DNA from: Gammaproteobacteria bacterium
Lineage (GTDB): Bacteria > Pseudomonadota > Gammaproteobacteria > Burkholderiales > Gallionellaceae
Reading direction: 5' to 3'
Assembly: GCA_018813765.1 (NCBI GenBank)
Contig: JAHJBC010000006.1
Coordinates: forward strand, 62,001-126,000
Length of the DNA stretch: 64,000 bases
The notes below the pieces were generated by a model. That model searched no databases and was not told where the DNA came from. It saw only the letters and a list, made by a program, of their open reading frames with translations. Each line of letters begins with the position of its first letter. Within the stretch, counting starts at the first letter, position 1. Of the stretch, positions 35,588 through 45,782 are shown piece after piece. Made by a program: the position numbers and the translations under genes.

Positions 35588-38527
35588 TCACCAGCCCAGT
35601 TTGATTTTTGCATATACCAGTCGTCGGCTGCTGAACCGAGGGTTGAGCTTGTCGATTTCTGTGTATTGCATGCGCGCATCAGCGGCATTGCGTACACCGG
35701 CGGTCAACGAGCCATCCCTGCTGAATTTCCAGTTCAGGTCGGCATCCACCTGATTAAAACTATCCTGATGAGCGAATGATGCCGGGCCAAAAGTTATCAG
35801 ATCAATATCATATTGTTTTCTACCTGCGACCTGGTTATGGCTCCATGTCAAATTTGCCGTCCACTGCGCGCTGGCAAACCAGCGCAGCGCCAACTGCTGC
35901 GAACGCAAATGCTGTTCCTGCACGGAATCCTGTACAAAAACTTGATCATTCTGGATGCGCTCATCCTCGTAGGCCAAGCTTGCGGCCCAAGGGGTCCCCT
36001 GCGGTTGCCAGTGCAAAGCCAGCCGGGCTTCGTCGATCTCGGTCCTGAGTAGGTCCTGATCAGGGGCGGTGAGGACGACCGGCTGATCAGTCTGGCGCTG
36101 TTGAATTTCCGCCGTGATCAGCCAGTTCGGATTCAACTGCCTGTCTCCCCCCAGGGCGGCGGCCTGCACCAGTTGGCCGTTATCGCCGGGACGAGACAAC
36201 AGGAAACCGGCAAGGCTGACTGGCGCGAGTGTAGCGTCGCCCACGCCGTAAATCCCCAGGCTGCGCCAGACGGCGACGCGCACATGTGTTGCGCTGTCCG
36301 GCGCAAAGACCATGCCCAGACGGGGCAGCCAGCGCGCCAGTCCAAGGTTGTTGACCCCCCCGGTATCATCTCTGGTTTCGATCTTGCCCCAACCCAGGCC
36401 AGCATCCAGTTGCCAGGCATGATCCAGCGTCTGTTGCCAGGCAAAATAGTACTGGCGGGCTACTCTGGCATCGTCGGTGAAGACGGACCCTGTGAGCGTA
36501 TCCCAGTAAACCAGATTTCCCCGCGTCTGCAGCATTCCCAACTGAATCGCATGGGAAACCCCGCCGCGACGATATTGGAGTTCCGCGCTGCTCACCCTGT
36601 CGCTGCCGGACTGCGAGAAGGCGTTCGGCGGGACAAAGAAATCCAGATTGTCTCGCACTTGCTCGGTCTGCTGCCGACTCCATAAGCCGCGCAATTCGTC
36701 GTCGTCAGACAGATTATGGCGCAAGCCCAAGCGAGTTATTGTGCTCACATCTTCTATTGCAGAGTGGTAGCCGTAAAGGAAAGCCGGTTGAAATGTTTCG
36801 CCATGCTGCGAATTGAACGACTGGTGCGACACAAACATCTGCGTGGATTCGAGCGGTCGCCACTGCACAATGCCCTGCCACATGCGGTTGTCGAGATCCT
36901 CGAACGGTGCATTGCCGTCGGTCTTGAAACTGCGCTGTGCCAGGCTCAATCCCAGCGTATCGTTGCCAACACCCAGCCGGACCTGCTCACCCAAGGTGTG
37001 GTGGCTGGCTGCGGTGGCATCAACTTCCAGCGTGGTGGGCTGGCTGAATAGTTCGTCGTAGTTGTTATAGCTGGCCTGCTGTGCGCCGAGTCCGCTGACC
37101 ACGCCATGTTGCGGTGTGGCGGCGCCGGTCTGGCCTGCACCGTCGCCATACACGTCCAGTTCCGGCGGCAGGTTGCCCGGCCTGTCGTTGAACTGGCTTT
37201 GCAGCAGCAGGCTGCGCCGCGCCGATTCGCCGAAGCGTTGGCCCTGCAGCAGGCTGGCCTGGTCCTTCAGGTTGGCCGAGCTTTTTTCGCCGACCGAAGC
37301 GGACAGGGACTGGAACGCAAGCTGTTCCAGTCCCAACTGGCGTTGTACTTCGGCGAGGTTGGCTTGCAGCAATTGCTCGTCTTCCTTGAGCAGGCGTTCG
37401 CCGCGATACACGGAGCGATAAGCCAGCCGAGCCTGCGCTTCGCGCAGGGATTCGCGCGATTCCTGCGGGCGGTTGGCAAGCAGTTGCGCCTGTGCCTGAT
37501 ATAGCCAGGGAACGGGGTCCTTGGGGTCGGCCTGTTGGGCGCTGCGCCAGCTTGCCCTGGCGGCTTCGGTCTGGCCGAGTTGCAGTTGCGAGCGGCCCAG
37601 ATAGGTGAGTATCAGCGCGTTGCCGGGGTCGGCGTCATTGGCTGCCTGCAATCTTTCGTGGCCGGCGCGGAAGTTGCCGAGCTTGATCTCGGCCAGCCCC
37701 AGCCCCAGCAATGCCTTGGCATCACGGGGGTCGCGCTTGAGCGCGGTTTCGAACGCGGTCTTGGCTTGCTGTGCCTCACCATCGATCAGATAGACCAGGC
37801 CGTTCACGGCGACCACGTAGGGGTGGGCGGGATCTGCATGCTGTGCCTGTTGCGCCAGCGATCTGGCTTCATGGATATGGTCCAGCGTCAGCGCCAGTTC
37901 AGCTTCGCGCGCAAGGGCGACTGCAGATGCGGGGGCTTTGGCGTTGAAACTGGCCATCTCGTTGCGTGCTTCGGCAAGTTGACCGGAGCCCTGCAGGGCA
38001 TAGGACAGGGCCAGGTGAGGCAATATGCCGTCCAGCTCATGCGCATGACGGGCAGCATCAAGCGCTTCCTGCATCTTCCCTTGTTGCAGATGCGCCATGG
38101 CGGTTAGTGCGTAGGCATCTGCCGCATAGCGGGGCCGGGAAAAGAGAGGAGCAAGGACTTCCAGCGCTTCGCGGTGCTGGTTGCCTTCCAGCAGCAGGCT
38201 GCTGCGCAACAGGCTCAGTTCCGCTCCGGTATCGGTGTCGGCCTTCACGCCCTTGCTGGCTTCATCAAGCAATATCATCGCGTCGAGGAAACGGCCCTCA
38301 TGTTGCGCCTGCGAGGCGGCGTGCATGGCCGGAGTGGGTTTCGATGGATGAAATTGGGTTGTCGCCAGCGGCAAGGTCCAGATCGCGCTGCGGCCATGCC
38401 CCATGGATTGTTCCGACGGAGCGCTGATCTGCTGTAAAAACGCATCCTCTTCGGCAGCCTGCGCTGCTCCCGCGAACAGGCTCAGCCCGGCAATGCCTAT
38501 CAACAGTAAAGTACGTATATATTCCAT
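35588..38527 (-). CDS. TPR-containing outer-membrane beta-barrel protein
   Basis: A large 979-residue protein with a signal peptide (MEYIRTLLLIGIAGLSLFAGAAQA cited in part), an N-terminal superhelix of TPR-like repeats (about residues 60-400; examples: AHLQQGKMQEALDAARHAHELD, LGRSQLQLGQTEAARASWRSA), a linker, and a C-terminal half (about 460-979) of alternating beta-strands typical of a TonB-receptor-like or PgaA/BcsC-like barrel, ending in the outer-membrane signature KIKLGW. No TonB box or plug is visible. TPR plus barrel proteins such as PgaA, BcsC and PelB export polysaccharides. The two Cys-rich secreted proteins encoded immediately downstream could be its cargo or partners; that is inference. 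Confidence 0.75.
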   Translation of the reverse strand: MEYIRTLLLIGIAGLSLFAGAAQAAEEDAFLQQISAPSEQSMGHGRSAIWTLPLATTQFHPSKPTPAMHAASQAQHEGRFLDAMILLDEASKGVKADTDTGAELSLLRSSLLLEGNQHREALEVLAPLFSRPRYAADAYALTAMAHLQQGKMQEALDAARHAHELDGILPHLALSYALQGSGQLAEARNEMASFNAKAPASAVALAREAELALTLDHIHEARSLAQQAQHADPAHPYVVAVNGLVYLIDGEAQQAKTAFETALKRDPRDAKALLGLGLAEIKLGNFRAGHERLQAANDADPGNALILTYLGRSQLQLGQTEAARASWRSAQQADPKDPVPWLYQAQAQLLANRPQESRESLREAQARLAYRSVYRGERLLKEDEQLLQANLAEVQRQLGLEQLAFQSLSASVGEKSSANLKDQASLLQGQRFGESARRSLLLQSQFNDRPGNLPPELDVYGDGAGQTGAATPQHGVVSGLGAQQASYNNYDELFSQPTTLEVDATAASHHTLGEQVRLGVGNDTLGLSLAQRSFKTDGNAPFEDLDNRMWQGIVQWRPLESTQMFVSHQSFNSQHGETFQPAFLYGYHSAIEDVSTITRLGLRHNLSDDDELRGLWSRQQTEQVRDNLDFFVPPNAFSQSGSDRVSSAELQYRRGGVSHAIQLGMLQTRGNLVYWDTLTGSVFTDDARVARQYYFAWQQTLDHAWQLDAGLGWGKIETRDDTGGVNNLGLARWLPRLGMVFAPDSATHVRVAVWRSLGIYGVGDATLAPVSLAGFLLSRPGDNGQLVQAAALGGDRQLNPNWLITAEIQQRQTDQPVVLTAPDQDLLRTEIDEARLALHWQPQGTPWAASLAYEDERIQNDQVFVQDSVQEQHLRSQQLALRWFASAQWTANLTWSHNQVAGRKQYDIDLITFGPASFAHQDSFNQVDADLNWKFSRDGSLTAGVRNAADARMQYTEIDKLNPRFSSRRLVYAKIKLGW

Positions 38528-38702
38528 GGCCAGAATCGGGAAAAAGTCACGAAGCCCGAATACTAACCCAGAGTCGCGGGGTAGAGATTGACTGTGGTGT
38601 CAGGCCTATTCCCAGTCAGTGCCAAGCTGGGGTGCCGTCTGTGCGCGTCCGTACAGTACCGTTCTGGCCGGTTTGAGACGGAAGCCGGTGAGGTTGTGCG
38701 GA

Positions 38703-39338
38703 TCAGGCGAGATTCTTTTCGCGAAATTCGCACAAATCCTGAATGACGCACTCGCGGCATTTGGGTTTGCGCGCCACGCACACGTAGCGGCCGTGCAGGA
38801 TCAGCCAGTGATGCGCATCCTGTTTGAATTCTTCCGGCACGAATTTCATCAGTTTCTTTTCGACTTCCGCCACGTCCTTGCCGGGCGCAAGACCGATGCG
38901 GTTGCTGATGCGGAAGATGTGGGTGTCCACCGCGATGGTGGGCTGGCCAAAGGCGGTGTTGAGGATGACATTGGCGGTCTTGCGGCCCACGCCGGGCAAT
39001 GCCTCCAGTGCTTCGCGCGTCTGCGGCACTTCACCGCCGTGCTGTTCCAGCAGGATGCGGCACATGCCGATGATATGTTTGCTCTTGGTCTGATACAGGC
39101 CGATGCGCTGCACGTATTCGCGCAGCCCGGATTCGCCCAGATCGAGTATCTTCTGCGGTGTATTGGCGACAGGGAAGAGTTCGCGCGTGGCGAGATTGAC
39201 GCTCTTGTCGGTGGCCTGCGCCGAGAGGATCACTGCGACCAGCAGTTCGAACGGCGTCTTGTGTTCCAGCTCGGTAGTGGGGTGGGGGTCGGCTGCTTGC
39301 AGGCGCAGGAAGATCTCGCGGCGCTTCGCTGCGTTCAT
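38703..39338 (-). CDS. nth: Endonuclease III
   Basis: A DNA glycosylase/AP lyase for oxidised pyrimidines, 211 residues. It has the helix-hairpin-helix [13 protein letters not shown] with the catalytic Lys, the following [14 protein letters not shown] with the catalytic Asp, and the [4Fe-4S] motif C-x6-C-x2-C-x5-C near the C-terminus ([19 protein letters not shown]). It is the last gene of the rnf operon, overlapping rnfE by 4 bp, as in many proteobacteria. Confidence 0.97.
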   Translation of the reverse strand: MNAAKRREIFLRLQAADPHPTTELEHKTPFELLVAVILSAQATDKSVNLATRELFPVANTPQKILDLGESGLREYVQRIGLYQTKSKHIIGMCRILLEQHGGEVPQTREALEALPGVGRKTANVILNTAFGQPTIAVDTHIFRISNRIGLAPGKDVAEVEKKLMKFVPEEFKQDAHHWLILHGRYVCVARKPKCRECVIQDLCEFREKNLA

Positions 39339-40030
39339 GCGGCGACGCTGGCGCTTGCGGCGGATTCAGTGGTCGCTGCCTTGCGGCGTGCAGCGGCGCG
39401 CAGATTGAACCAGTTGTGCGCTGCGATCAGCAATCCCAGCCCGATGAATGCACCGGGCGGGAGGATGGCGATGAGGAAGCCGTGATAGTCGGGGATGACA
39501 TGCAGCACCCAGCTCTTCGCACCATCACCCAATGCCAGGTCGATGCCGGAGAACAGCGTGCCCTTGCCGATCACTTCGCGCATCGCGCCCAGTACGCCCA
39601 GTACCGCGGTCAGGCCCAGCCCCATGGCCATGCCGTCCAGTGCGGACGGCAGCGCCGCGTTCCGCGACGCGAAGGCTTCCACGCGCGCCAGCACGATGCA
39701 GTTGGTGACGATGAGCGGGATGAAGATGCCGAGCACGATGAACAGACCGTACATGTAGGCATTCATCAGGTATTGCACCACGGTGACCAGCACCGCGATG
39801 ATCAGGATGAACACCGGGATGCGGATCTCGTTCGGGATGTAGTTGCGGATGGGGGCGATGGTGCCGCTGCTCACCGTCATCACCAGCGTGGTCGCCAGGC
39901 CGAGGCTGACGCCGTTCACCACCGTACTGCTCACCGCGAGCAACGGGCACAGGCCGAGCAATTGCACGATGCCGGGATTCTGCTTCCACACCGCGTTGTA
40001 AAAGATGTCCTTGATCTCTTGAAAGGTCAT
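39335..40030 (-). CDS. rnfE: Rnf complex subunit E
   Basis: An integral membrane subunit, 231 residues, six membrane segments, with the RnfA/RnfE-type motif [23 protein letters not shown], cited in part. Part of the ion-pumping ferredoxin:NAD oxidoreductase or, in proteobacteria, the Rsx-type SoxR reducer. The C-terminal tail is Ala/Arg-rich. Confidence 0.95.
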   Translation of the reverse strand: MTFQEIKDIFYNAVWKQNPGIVQLLGLCPLLAVSSTVVNGVSLGLATTLVMTVSSGTIAPIRNYIPNEIRIPVFILIIAVLVTVVQYLMNAYMYGLFIVLGIFIPLIVTNCIVLARVEAFASRNAALPSALDGMAMGLGLTAVLGVLGAMREVIGKGTLFSGIDLALGDGAKSWVLHVIPDYHGFLIAILPPGAFIGLGLLIAAHNWFNLRAAARRKAATTESAASASVAA

Positions 40031-40674
40031 TTCAATCCCTCCGGTTCTTCCGCAGTTTCCGCGAACAGTCTGTCGCGGTTCTCATCGAAATAGATCAGCG
40101 CCTTGTGCACCGCCTTGACCACGGCGCGCGGGGTGATGGTGGCGCCGGCCATGTAGTCGAACTGGCCGCCGTCCTTTTTCACCTTCCAGTCGGCGTCTTT
40201 ATACGCCGCGCGCGACTTGCCGTCGAAACCCTTGATCCACGGGCCCTTGGGCAGTTCGATGTAGTCGCCCAGTCCCGGCGTCTCCTTGTGCGACACCACG
40301 CGCACGCCGGCCAGTTCGCCGCTGGCGCGCACCGCGAGGATGAGCGAGATATTGCCGCCGTAGCCGTCAGGCGCGATTGCCTCCAGCACCACCGCAGAAG
40401 GTTCTCCCTTGAGCCGGGCGCGGTAGGCGGTGGTGGTGTCTGTCGTTCCCAGCAGCTCGCTGGCGGGAATGTCCAGCTTGTCGCGCATGATGTCGTTGTC
40501 GAACAACTCGGCGGGTGCGATCTGCATGACGAGCTTCAGCTTCGCGCGTTCCACGCTCTGCGCAATCGTGTCGCGCGTCAGGTAATAGGTCGAGGACAGC
40601 ACTGCCGTGGCGATCAGCGCGAAGAAGATCAGGTTGGCAGCCGTCTGCAGGGTGGAGCGGGCGATGCGTTTCAT
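40027..40674 (-). CDS. rnfG: Rnf complex subunit G
   Basis: A 215-residue flavin-carrying subunit. It has one N-terminal membrane segment ([18 protein letters not shown]) and a periplasmic FMN-binding domain with [11 protein letters not shown] near residue 175, where FMN attaches covalently to the threonine of the [S/T]GAT motif; the usual Ser is Ala here. It overlaps both neighbours by 4 bp. The ATG at 40674 is the family start. Confidence 0.94.
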   Translation of the reverse strand: MKRIARSTLQTAANLIFFALIATAVLSSTYYLTRDTIAQSVERAKLKLVMQIAPAELFDNDIMRDKLDIPASELLGTTDTTTAYRARLKGEPSAVVLEAIAPDGYGGNISLILAVRASGELAGVRVVSHKETPGLGDYIELPKGPWIKGFDGKSRAAYKDADWKVKKDGGQFDYMAGATITPRAVVKAVHKALIYFDENRDRLFAETAEEPEGLK

Positions 40675-41699
40675 TTGCCGTCCCCTTTCCTGCCGAATAC
40701 CTTCGGCTGCGTCCAGGTATCGATCAGCGGCACGCAGATGTTCATCAACAGCGCGGCGAAGGCCACGCCGTCGGGGAATCCGCCATAGCTGCGGATGAGC
40801 CAGGTGAGCAGTGCAGCACCGGCGGAATAGATCACCCTGCCCTTGATGGTGGTGGGCCCGCCGACCGGATCGGTGAAGATGAAGAAGGCGCCCAGCATCG
40901 CCGCGCCGGAGAACCAGTGGAACGTCGGCGCGACGTATGAAGCGGGATCGACCAGGTGGAAGAGGCCCGCGATGGCGAACAGCGTGCCGAGATAGATCAC
41001 CGGGGTGTGCCAGCTGATGATGCGCGCGTACAACATGTAGAGACCGCCGAGGCCGAAGCCGATCGCCACCATCTCGGTGCCTTTGCCCGCGAGGTGACCG
41101 TAGATCGGCATGTCGCGGATCTCGTTTACCGGCAGACCCAGATGCAGTTGCGTCTTCAGCGTGTCCAGCGGCGTGGCGGTGGTCAGCGCATCCAGCGTCG
41201 TGCTGGCAGGCAGGATGCCGTGGAAGATGTAGTTCAACTGGTCGGGGAAGGACAGCACGATCCCTTCCAGCCCGTGCGGCGTGAGCCAGTGCGTCATGTG
41301 GGCGGGGAAGGAGATGATGAGCACGGCATAGCCGACCATCGCCGGGTTGAACGGATTGTTGCCGAGCCCGCCGTAAAGATGTTTGGCGACGGCAATGCCG
41401 AAAGCCGTGCCGACCACCACCAGCCACCAGGGAGCGAGTGCCGGGATGGACAACGCCAGCAGCCAGCCGGTGAGCAGGGCGCTGTTGTCGGTCAGGAACG
41501 GTTTGAGCGGGCGGTTGCGCAGCTTGAGCATGAGCGCCTCGGTCGCCAGCGCCGTGATCGAGGCCAGCGTGATGGAGACGAGGATCGCCGGTCCGAAGAA
41601 CCACACATACATCGCGATGCCGGGGACCATGGCAAAGATCACGCGCAGCATGATCTGGCTGACGCTGGCTGGGGCGGATATGAATGGCGATGACCACAT
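40671..41699 (-). CDS. rnfD: Rnf complex subunit D
   Basis: An integral membrane subunit, 342 residues, eight to ten membrane segments, homologous to NqrB. The covalent FMN region is TLDALTTATPLDTLK (threonine in the ATPL context). It has the motifs KHLYGGLGNNPFNPAMVGYA and FTDPVGGPTTIKGR. Confidence 0.96.
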   Translation of the reverse strand: MWSSPFISAPASVSQIMLRVIFAMVPGIAMYVWFFGPAILVSITLASITALATEALMLKLRNRPLKPFLTDNSALLTGWLLALSIPALAPWWLVVVGTAFGIAVAKHLYGGLGNNPFNPAMVGYAVLIISFPAHMTHWLTPHGLEGIVLSFPDQLNYIFHGILPASTTLDALTTATPLDTLKTQLHLGLPVNEIRDMPIYGHLAGKGTEMVAIGFGLGGLYMLYARIISWHTPVIYLGTLFAIAGLFHLVDPASYVAPTFHWFSGAAMLGAFFIFTDPVGGPTTIKGRVIYSAGAALLTWLIRSYGGFPDGVAFAALLMNICVPLIDTWTQPKVFGRKGDGK

Positions 41700-41713
41700 G
41701 ATCGTTCGGCTCC

Positions 41714-43435
41714 CTATATTTGTTTCGGCGGCTCGTCATCCGCGCCGGCATCGGAAGCGATTTCGCGCAGCTTGGCCCGGCGGGCTTCGATCTCGGCGAT
41801 CTCGGCCTGTTGCTGCGGCGTCAGCGCATCAATGTTTTTCGGCTGGGCGGCGGCGGCCTGTTCCTTGGCGCGTGCGGCAGCGGCGTCGATGCGCAATTGC
41901 ATGTTGGCACGGGCGATGTCGGCATCCACACGCATCTGCAGGGTGTCGTCCGGGTCGGCATTGGCGGCGGCGGCAACCGGCAGAGGCGTTGCTACTGCCG
42001 GTTTTGCCGCCTGCGCCGCTTTTTCTTTTTGCGCCAGGCGCTCGGCTTTCTCCTGCTTCTCGCGTTCCTGCCGGAACATGCGGAACTCGTGCCGCTCGCG
42101 CGCGATCTCGGCGGCCTGCTGTTCATGCTCGCGCTGCCAGATCTCGCTCTTGGCGAAACGGAAGTACTGTACCAGCGGGATGTGGCTGGGGCAGACATAG
42201 GCGCAGGCGCCGCATTCGATGCAGTCGAACAGGTGGTACTCCTGCGTCTTGCCGAAATTCTTCGCCTTGGAGAACCAGTGCAGTTCCTGCGGCTGCAGGT
42301 CTGCCGGGCAAACCTGCGCGCAGCGGGTGCAGCGTATGCAAGGCATTGCGGGCGGCGGCGGCGGGAACAGTTGCGCCGACTTGGCGATGATGCAGTTGGT
42401 GCTCTTGACCGCCGGCAGGTGCAGGTCGTCCACCTCCAGTCCCATCATCGGCCCGCCGAGGATGTATCCGGTCGTGCCGGGCAGCGCTTCGGCGCACTCG
42501 ACCACTTCCGTCAGCGGCGTGCCAATCAGCACTTCGACATTCATCGGCGTGCGCACATTGCCGGTGACGGTGACCAGGCGCGAGATCATCGGCTCGCCGT
42601 GATCGACGAAACGGTGGATGGCATAAGCGGTCGCCACGTTGTTGCAGGCTACGCCGATGTTGGTCGGGCGGCCGCCGGAAGGCACTTCCTTGCCGGTCAG
42701 GATGCGGATGAGCTGCTTTTCGCCGCCGCTGGGGTAGAGCGTGGGCACCGCCACCACCTCGATGTCGCTGCCCGCACAGGCGGCGCGCATCGCCGTGATG
42801 GCCTGCGGCTTGTTGTCTTCGATGCCGACAAGCACTTCGCCCGCCCCGGAAAGGTGACGCAGCACCTCGATGCCGCGCACGATGCCATCGGCATGTTCGC
42901 GCATCAGACGGTCGTCGGTGGTGATCCAGGGTTCGCATTCCGCACCGTTGATGACCAGCGTGTCGATGCGCTGGCCGGAGGGCAGTCCGTATTTCACATG
43001 CGTCGGGAAGGTCGCGCCGCCCAGGCCGACGATGCCGGCATCGCGCAGCCGGTCCAGCAGCTCGGGTTTCGGCATGGCGCGGAAATCGAGTGCTGCACGT
43101 TCTATCCAGCGGTCTTCCCCGTCGGATTCGAGATGGATGCACAACCCGTCCAGACCGGAAGGATGAGGCACCGGATGCTGGGCGATGGCGGTGACCGAGC
43201 CCGAAGTCGGCGCGTGGATGGCGGCGCTGATCATGCCCTGCGCGCTGGCCAGCATCTGACCTTTCAATACCTTGTCGCCGACCTGGACCGCCACCTTGGC
43301 GCCGTTGCCGATATGCTGGTGCAGCGGCAGGATCAGCTTTTTGGGCAGCGGTGCGCGGCGCGCGGGCGCTTCCGAGGATTCGAGCTTGTGCTCTTCCGGA
43401 TGGATGCCGCCATGGAACCGGTACAGGGTCCTCAC
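41714..43435 (-). CDS. rnfC: Rnf complex subunit C
   Basis: The peripheral NADH/flavin subunit, 573 residues. It has the N-terminal [11 protein letters not shown] motif, the flavin/NADH domain ([32 protein letters not shown]), and two [4Fe-4S] motifs ([12 protein letters not shown] near residue 380 and [12 protein letters not shown] near 420). An Ala/Gln/Lys-rich tail of about 130 residues follows, longer and of low complexity compared with the minimal form. The GTG at 43435 overlaps the rnfB stop. Confidence 0.95.
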   Translation of the reverse strand: MRTLYRFHGGIHPEEHKLESSEAPARRAPLPKKLILPLHQHIGNGAKVAVQVGDKVLKGQMLASAQGMISAAIHAPTSGSVTAIAQHPVPHPSGLDGLCIHLESDGEDRWIERAALDFRAMPKPELLDRLRDAGIVGLGGATFPTHVKYGLPSGQRIDTLVINGAECEPWITTDDRLMREHADGIVRGIEVLRHLSGAGEVLVGIEDNKPQAITAMRAACAGSDIEVVAVPTLYPSGGEKQLIRILTGKEVPSGGRPTNIGVACNNVATAYAIHRFVDHGEPMISRLVTVTGNVRTPMNVEVLIGTPLTEVVECAEALPGTTGYILGGPMMGLEVDDLHLPAVKSTNCIIAKSAQLFPPPPPAMPCIRCTRCAQVCPADLQPQELHWFSKAKNFGKTQEYHLFDCIECGACAYVCPSHIPLVQYFRFAKSEIWQREHEQQAAEIARERHEFRMFRQEREKQEKAERLAQKEKAAQAAKPAVATPLPVAAAANADPDDTLQMRVDADIARANMQLRIDAAAARAKEQAAAAQPKNIDALTPQQQAEIAEIEARRAKLREIASDAGADDEPPKQI

Positions 43436-44007
43436 GATGCCTCCGCTTTCTGTGGATTGTTGCGAACGGGGGCGATCGCAAAGACCGGATAGGGCCACTT
43501 CCAGGTGGAGATGTCTTCCGGGATGGCTTGCATGCTGATGCAATCCACCGGGCAGGGCTCGACACAGAGTTCGCAGCCGGTGCATTCGGAAGCGACGATG
43601 GTGTGCATCTGTTTGGCCGCGCCGACGATGGCGTCAACCGGACAGGCTTGCAGGCACAGCGTGCAGCCGATGCAGGTGTTTTCGTCGATGAAGGCCACCG
43701 CCTTGGCGCGCGGCCCCTTGCCTTCGCCGAAAGGCTTGAACTCAACGCCCAGCAGCTCGGCCAGCTTGTGTATGCCTTCCTCGCCGCCCGGCGGGCACAG
43801 GTTGATGTCGGCCTCGCCCTTGGCGATGGCCTCGGCATAAGGCTTGCAACCGGGGTAGCCGCACTGGCCGCATTGCGTCTGCGGCAGCACTGCGTCGATC
43901 TTCTCCACCAGCGGGTTGCCCTCGACCTTGAAACGGATGGCGGAATAACCCAGCACGGCGCCGAGTACCAGCGAGATCCCGATCATCACCCACAAGGCAG
44001 AGATCAT
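43432..44007 (-). CDS. rnfB: Rnf complex subunit B
   Basis: A ferredoxin-like subunit of 191 residues. It has one membrane segment ([20 protein letters not shown]), the Fe-S cluster motif [15 protein letters not shown] with a later Cys, and two [4Fe-4S] ferredoxin motifs ([15 protein letters not shown] and [15 protein letters not shown]). It starts 4 bases inside the rnfA stop and overlaps rnfC. Confidence 0.96.
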   Translation of the reverse strand: MISALWVMIGISLVLGAVLGYSAIRFKVEGNPLVEKIDAVLPQTQCGQCGYPGCKPYAEAIAKGEADINLCPPGGEEGIHKLAELLGVEFKPFGEGKGPRAKAVAFIDENTCIGCTLCLQACPVDAIVGAAKQMHTIVASECTGCELCVEPCPVDCISMQAIPEDISTWKWPYPVFAIAPVRNNPQKAEAS

Positions 44008-44579
44008 TTCACCATGCCCGAGAATCCCATGAAGGCCAGGCTCATCAGTCCGGCGGTGACCATCGCGATGGCCGAACCCTTGAAGATGCCGGGCACATCC
44101 GCACCTTCCAGGCGCTCGCGGATGCCCGCGAACAGCACCATCACCAGCGTAAAGCCGACCGCGCCGCCGAAACCGAACAACAGCGATTCGACGAAATCGT
44201 GTTTGGCTTGCACATTGAGCAAGGGAATGCCCAGTACCGCGCAGTTGGTGGTGATGAGCGGCAGATAGATGCCGAGGATCTGGTACAGCTCCGGGCTGGT
44301 CTTCTTGATCGCCATCTCGGTGAACTGCACGATGCCCGCGATGACCACGATGAAGGACAGCGTGGTGAGGTAGGCCAGTTCGGGGCCGAGCAGGTAGTGC
44401 TGGATCAGGTAGCTGGCGCCGGATGCGAGGGTCAGCACAAAGGTCGTGGCGGCCCCCATGCCCAAGGCGGCCTCCAGTTTTTTGGACACGCCCATGAACG
44501 GGCACAGTCCCAGTATCTTCACCATCACGATGTTGTTCACCAACACCGTGCCGACGAGGATGAGCAGATAATCGGTCAT
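44004..44579 (-). CDS. rnfA: Rnf complex subunit A
   Basis: The first gene of the rnfABCDGE-nth operon on the minus strand. A 191-residue, six-helix membrane protein with the [23 protein letters not shown] and [12 protein letters not shown] motifs; paired with RnfE it holds the membrane iron-sulfur cluster. Expression is likely from the gap above 44579. Confidence 0.96.
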   Translation of the reverse strand: MTDYLLILVGTVLVNNIVMVKILGLCPFMGVSKKLEAALGMGAATTFVLTLASGASYLIQHYLLGPELAYLTTLSFIVVIAGIVQFTEMAIKKTSPELYQILGIYLPLITTNCAVLGIPLLNVQAKHDFVESLLFGFGGAVGFTLVMVLFAGIRERLEGADVPGIFKGSAIAMVTAGLMSLAFMGFSGMVK

Positions 44580-44677
44580 TCCAGCGATCCCATAAGAGCG
44601 GGCGATTATCCGCCGTTTCTAATATAGGTTCAACCGCTGCAAGGCCATATGTATATAACCATTCGAGGGCGAGGCGT

Positions 44678-44738
44678 TCAGCCCCTGTCTTGCCAAATCG
44701 AGGGATCGCGGCTGCTACAGGAAGATTGCGTGCTTCAT
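44678..44738 (-). pseudogene. Eroded RelE/ParE-like toxin remnant
   Basis: Directly after the antitoxin gene, an overlapping ATGA starts MKHAIFL and stops. In another frame a few bases further on, [11 protein letters not shown] followed by a stop resembles the C-terminus of RelE/ParE toxins (RDPxxWxxR). I read this as a toxin gene reduced by an internal deletion and frameshift. The similarity is by eye and short. Confidence 0.4.
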
Positions 44739-44962
44739 TGCATGACCTTGGCGAATACGGCTGCTTTTACTTCGTTCCAGGGGGTGACATCGTCAGGATT
44801 GGACAGATGTTGCGCGAAGCGGCGGTCAAGCTCCGCCTTTTGTGCGTCGGTAAGGGGAGGAGCCTCGCCGCGACTGGCGATGCCGTCCCAGATGGCTTCC
44901 ACCAAGTCGAGCTGTTCGCTGACATCGAGCTTGCGCGCTTGTTCCAGAAGTTGAGTGTTCAT
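44735..44962 (-). CDS. Addiction-module antitoxin (RelB-like)
   Basis: A 75-residue acidic protein with the Unstab_antitox/addiction-module pattern: [20 protein letters not shown] followed by [33 protein letters not shown], cited in part. Such proteins bind and block a RelE/ParE toxin encoded just downstream; only a fragment of one remains. It opens a small accessory pocket between rnfA and pyrD. Confidence 0.85.
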   Translation of the reverse strand: MNTQLLEQARKLDVSEQLDLVEAIWDGIASRGEAPPLTDAQKAELDRRFAQHLSNPDDVTPWNEVKAAVFAKVMQ

Positions 44963-44997
44963 GATTTCCTTCCATCATGGGTGATTACGGCTCGATT

Positions 44998-45681
44998 CTA
45001 TCGATGAATTGCCTGAGCTGAGGGCTGCACAAACTTGATTACAGTTTCGACCTCATCGAAGGTCGTATCGAACCATTCCGTACCAGGAGCCTGTCGCTTA
45101 GAGCCACGGGCTTCAAGTGTCGAATGGATGGCGTCCTCAACGGCAGCAACCCGCTGCACTTCCCAAGTGCCAAGAATTATGGGGTACTCGAAACAGCAAG
45201 TTGTCTTGCATTGTTGCATTACTCGAGTGTCCGCATCGCCGGTTGTCGTGAGACCGATCTTGATGGGGAATCTGCCATCTTTTTTGACAATGGACGGGAA
45301 GGTATAGGCGTAGATGATTCCAGCATCGTCCGATTCGATATCGATGGCTGCAGCATCGGCTTCTGCAATTTCTTCTTCAAGGGAGATGTTCTTGAACATG
45401 CCGCCGCCCAAGTTCTCGAGAACTTTCAGGTTTTCAGCGAGGAACGGAATGTAGAAGCCGAAGATGTTGCTCATTTTCTCCGTCTTTTCAGATTGAGCCT
45501 TCTTGACCTTAATTTCCAGCTGTTCTGGCGTGTAGGTCTCGGCGAGAAGTTTTTTTGAAATCTCCCGCAGCAGGAACGGTTCGCCGCTAAAACTTTTCGC
45601 GATTTCTGCGATGCGGGGGAGCAGTTCATATCTGGCGGCGTTGTAGACGTAGGAGCGGGAAGCTTCGAAAGGAATGGTCAT
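44998..45681 (-). CDS. GIY-YIG/T5orf172-like protein
   Basis: A 227-residue protein. The N-terminal half is helical and charged. The C-terminal half has the GIY-YIG-like pattern: IIYAYTFPSIVKKDGRFPIKIGLT followed by RVMQQCKTTCCFEYPIILGTW and HSTLEARGSKRQAPGTEWFDT (parts cited). This resembles the T5orf172 group of GIY-YIG nuclease-like domains found in phage and mobile DNA. Function not known; a role in defence or replication of foreign DNA is possible. ATG 45681 is preferred to a longer frame. Confidence 0.62.
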   Translation of the reverse strand: MTIPFEASRSYVYNAARYELLPRIAEIAKSFSGEPFLLREISKKLLAETYTPEQLEIKVKKAQSEKTEKMSNIFGFYIPFLAENLKVLENLGGGMFKNISLEEEIAEADAAAIDIESDDAGIIYAYTFPSIVKKDGRFPIKIGLTTTGDADTRVMQQCKTTCCFEYPIILGTWEVQRVAAVEDAIHSTLEARGSKRQAPGTEWFDTTFDEVETVIKFVQPSAQAIHR

Positions 45682-45782
45682 GTCAGATGGTGATGGGGAA
45701 GATGGTATCGAAATTATCGCTGGAATTGGCCTACGAACCAACCATGTTCAGAGTGATTCGAATGGGGTGCGGTGGCAGGTTG

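Noticed and set aside
40675-41751. N-terminal extension of the rnfG frame across rnfD
   Set aside because: The extension is Arg/His-rich shadow sequence antiparallel in sense to nothing but out of frame with rnfD; RnfG starts at MKRIARS (40674).
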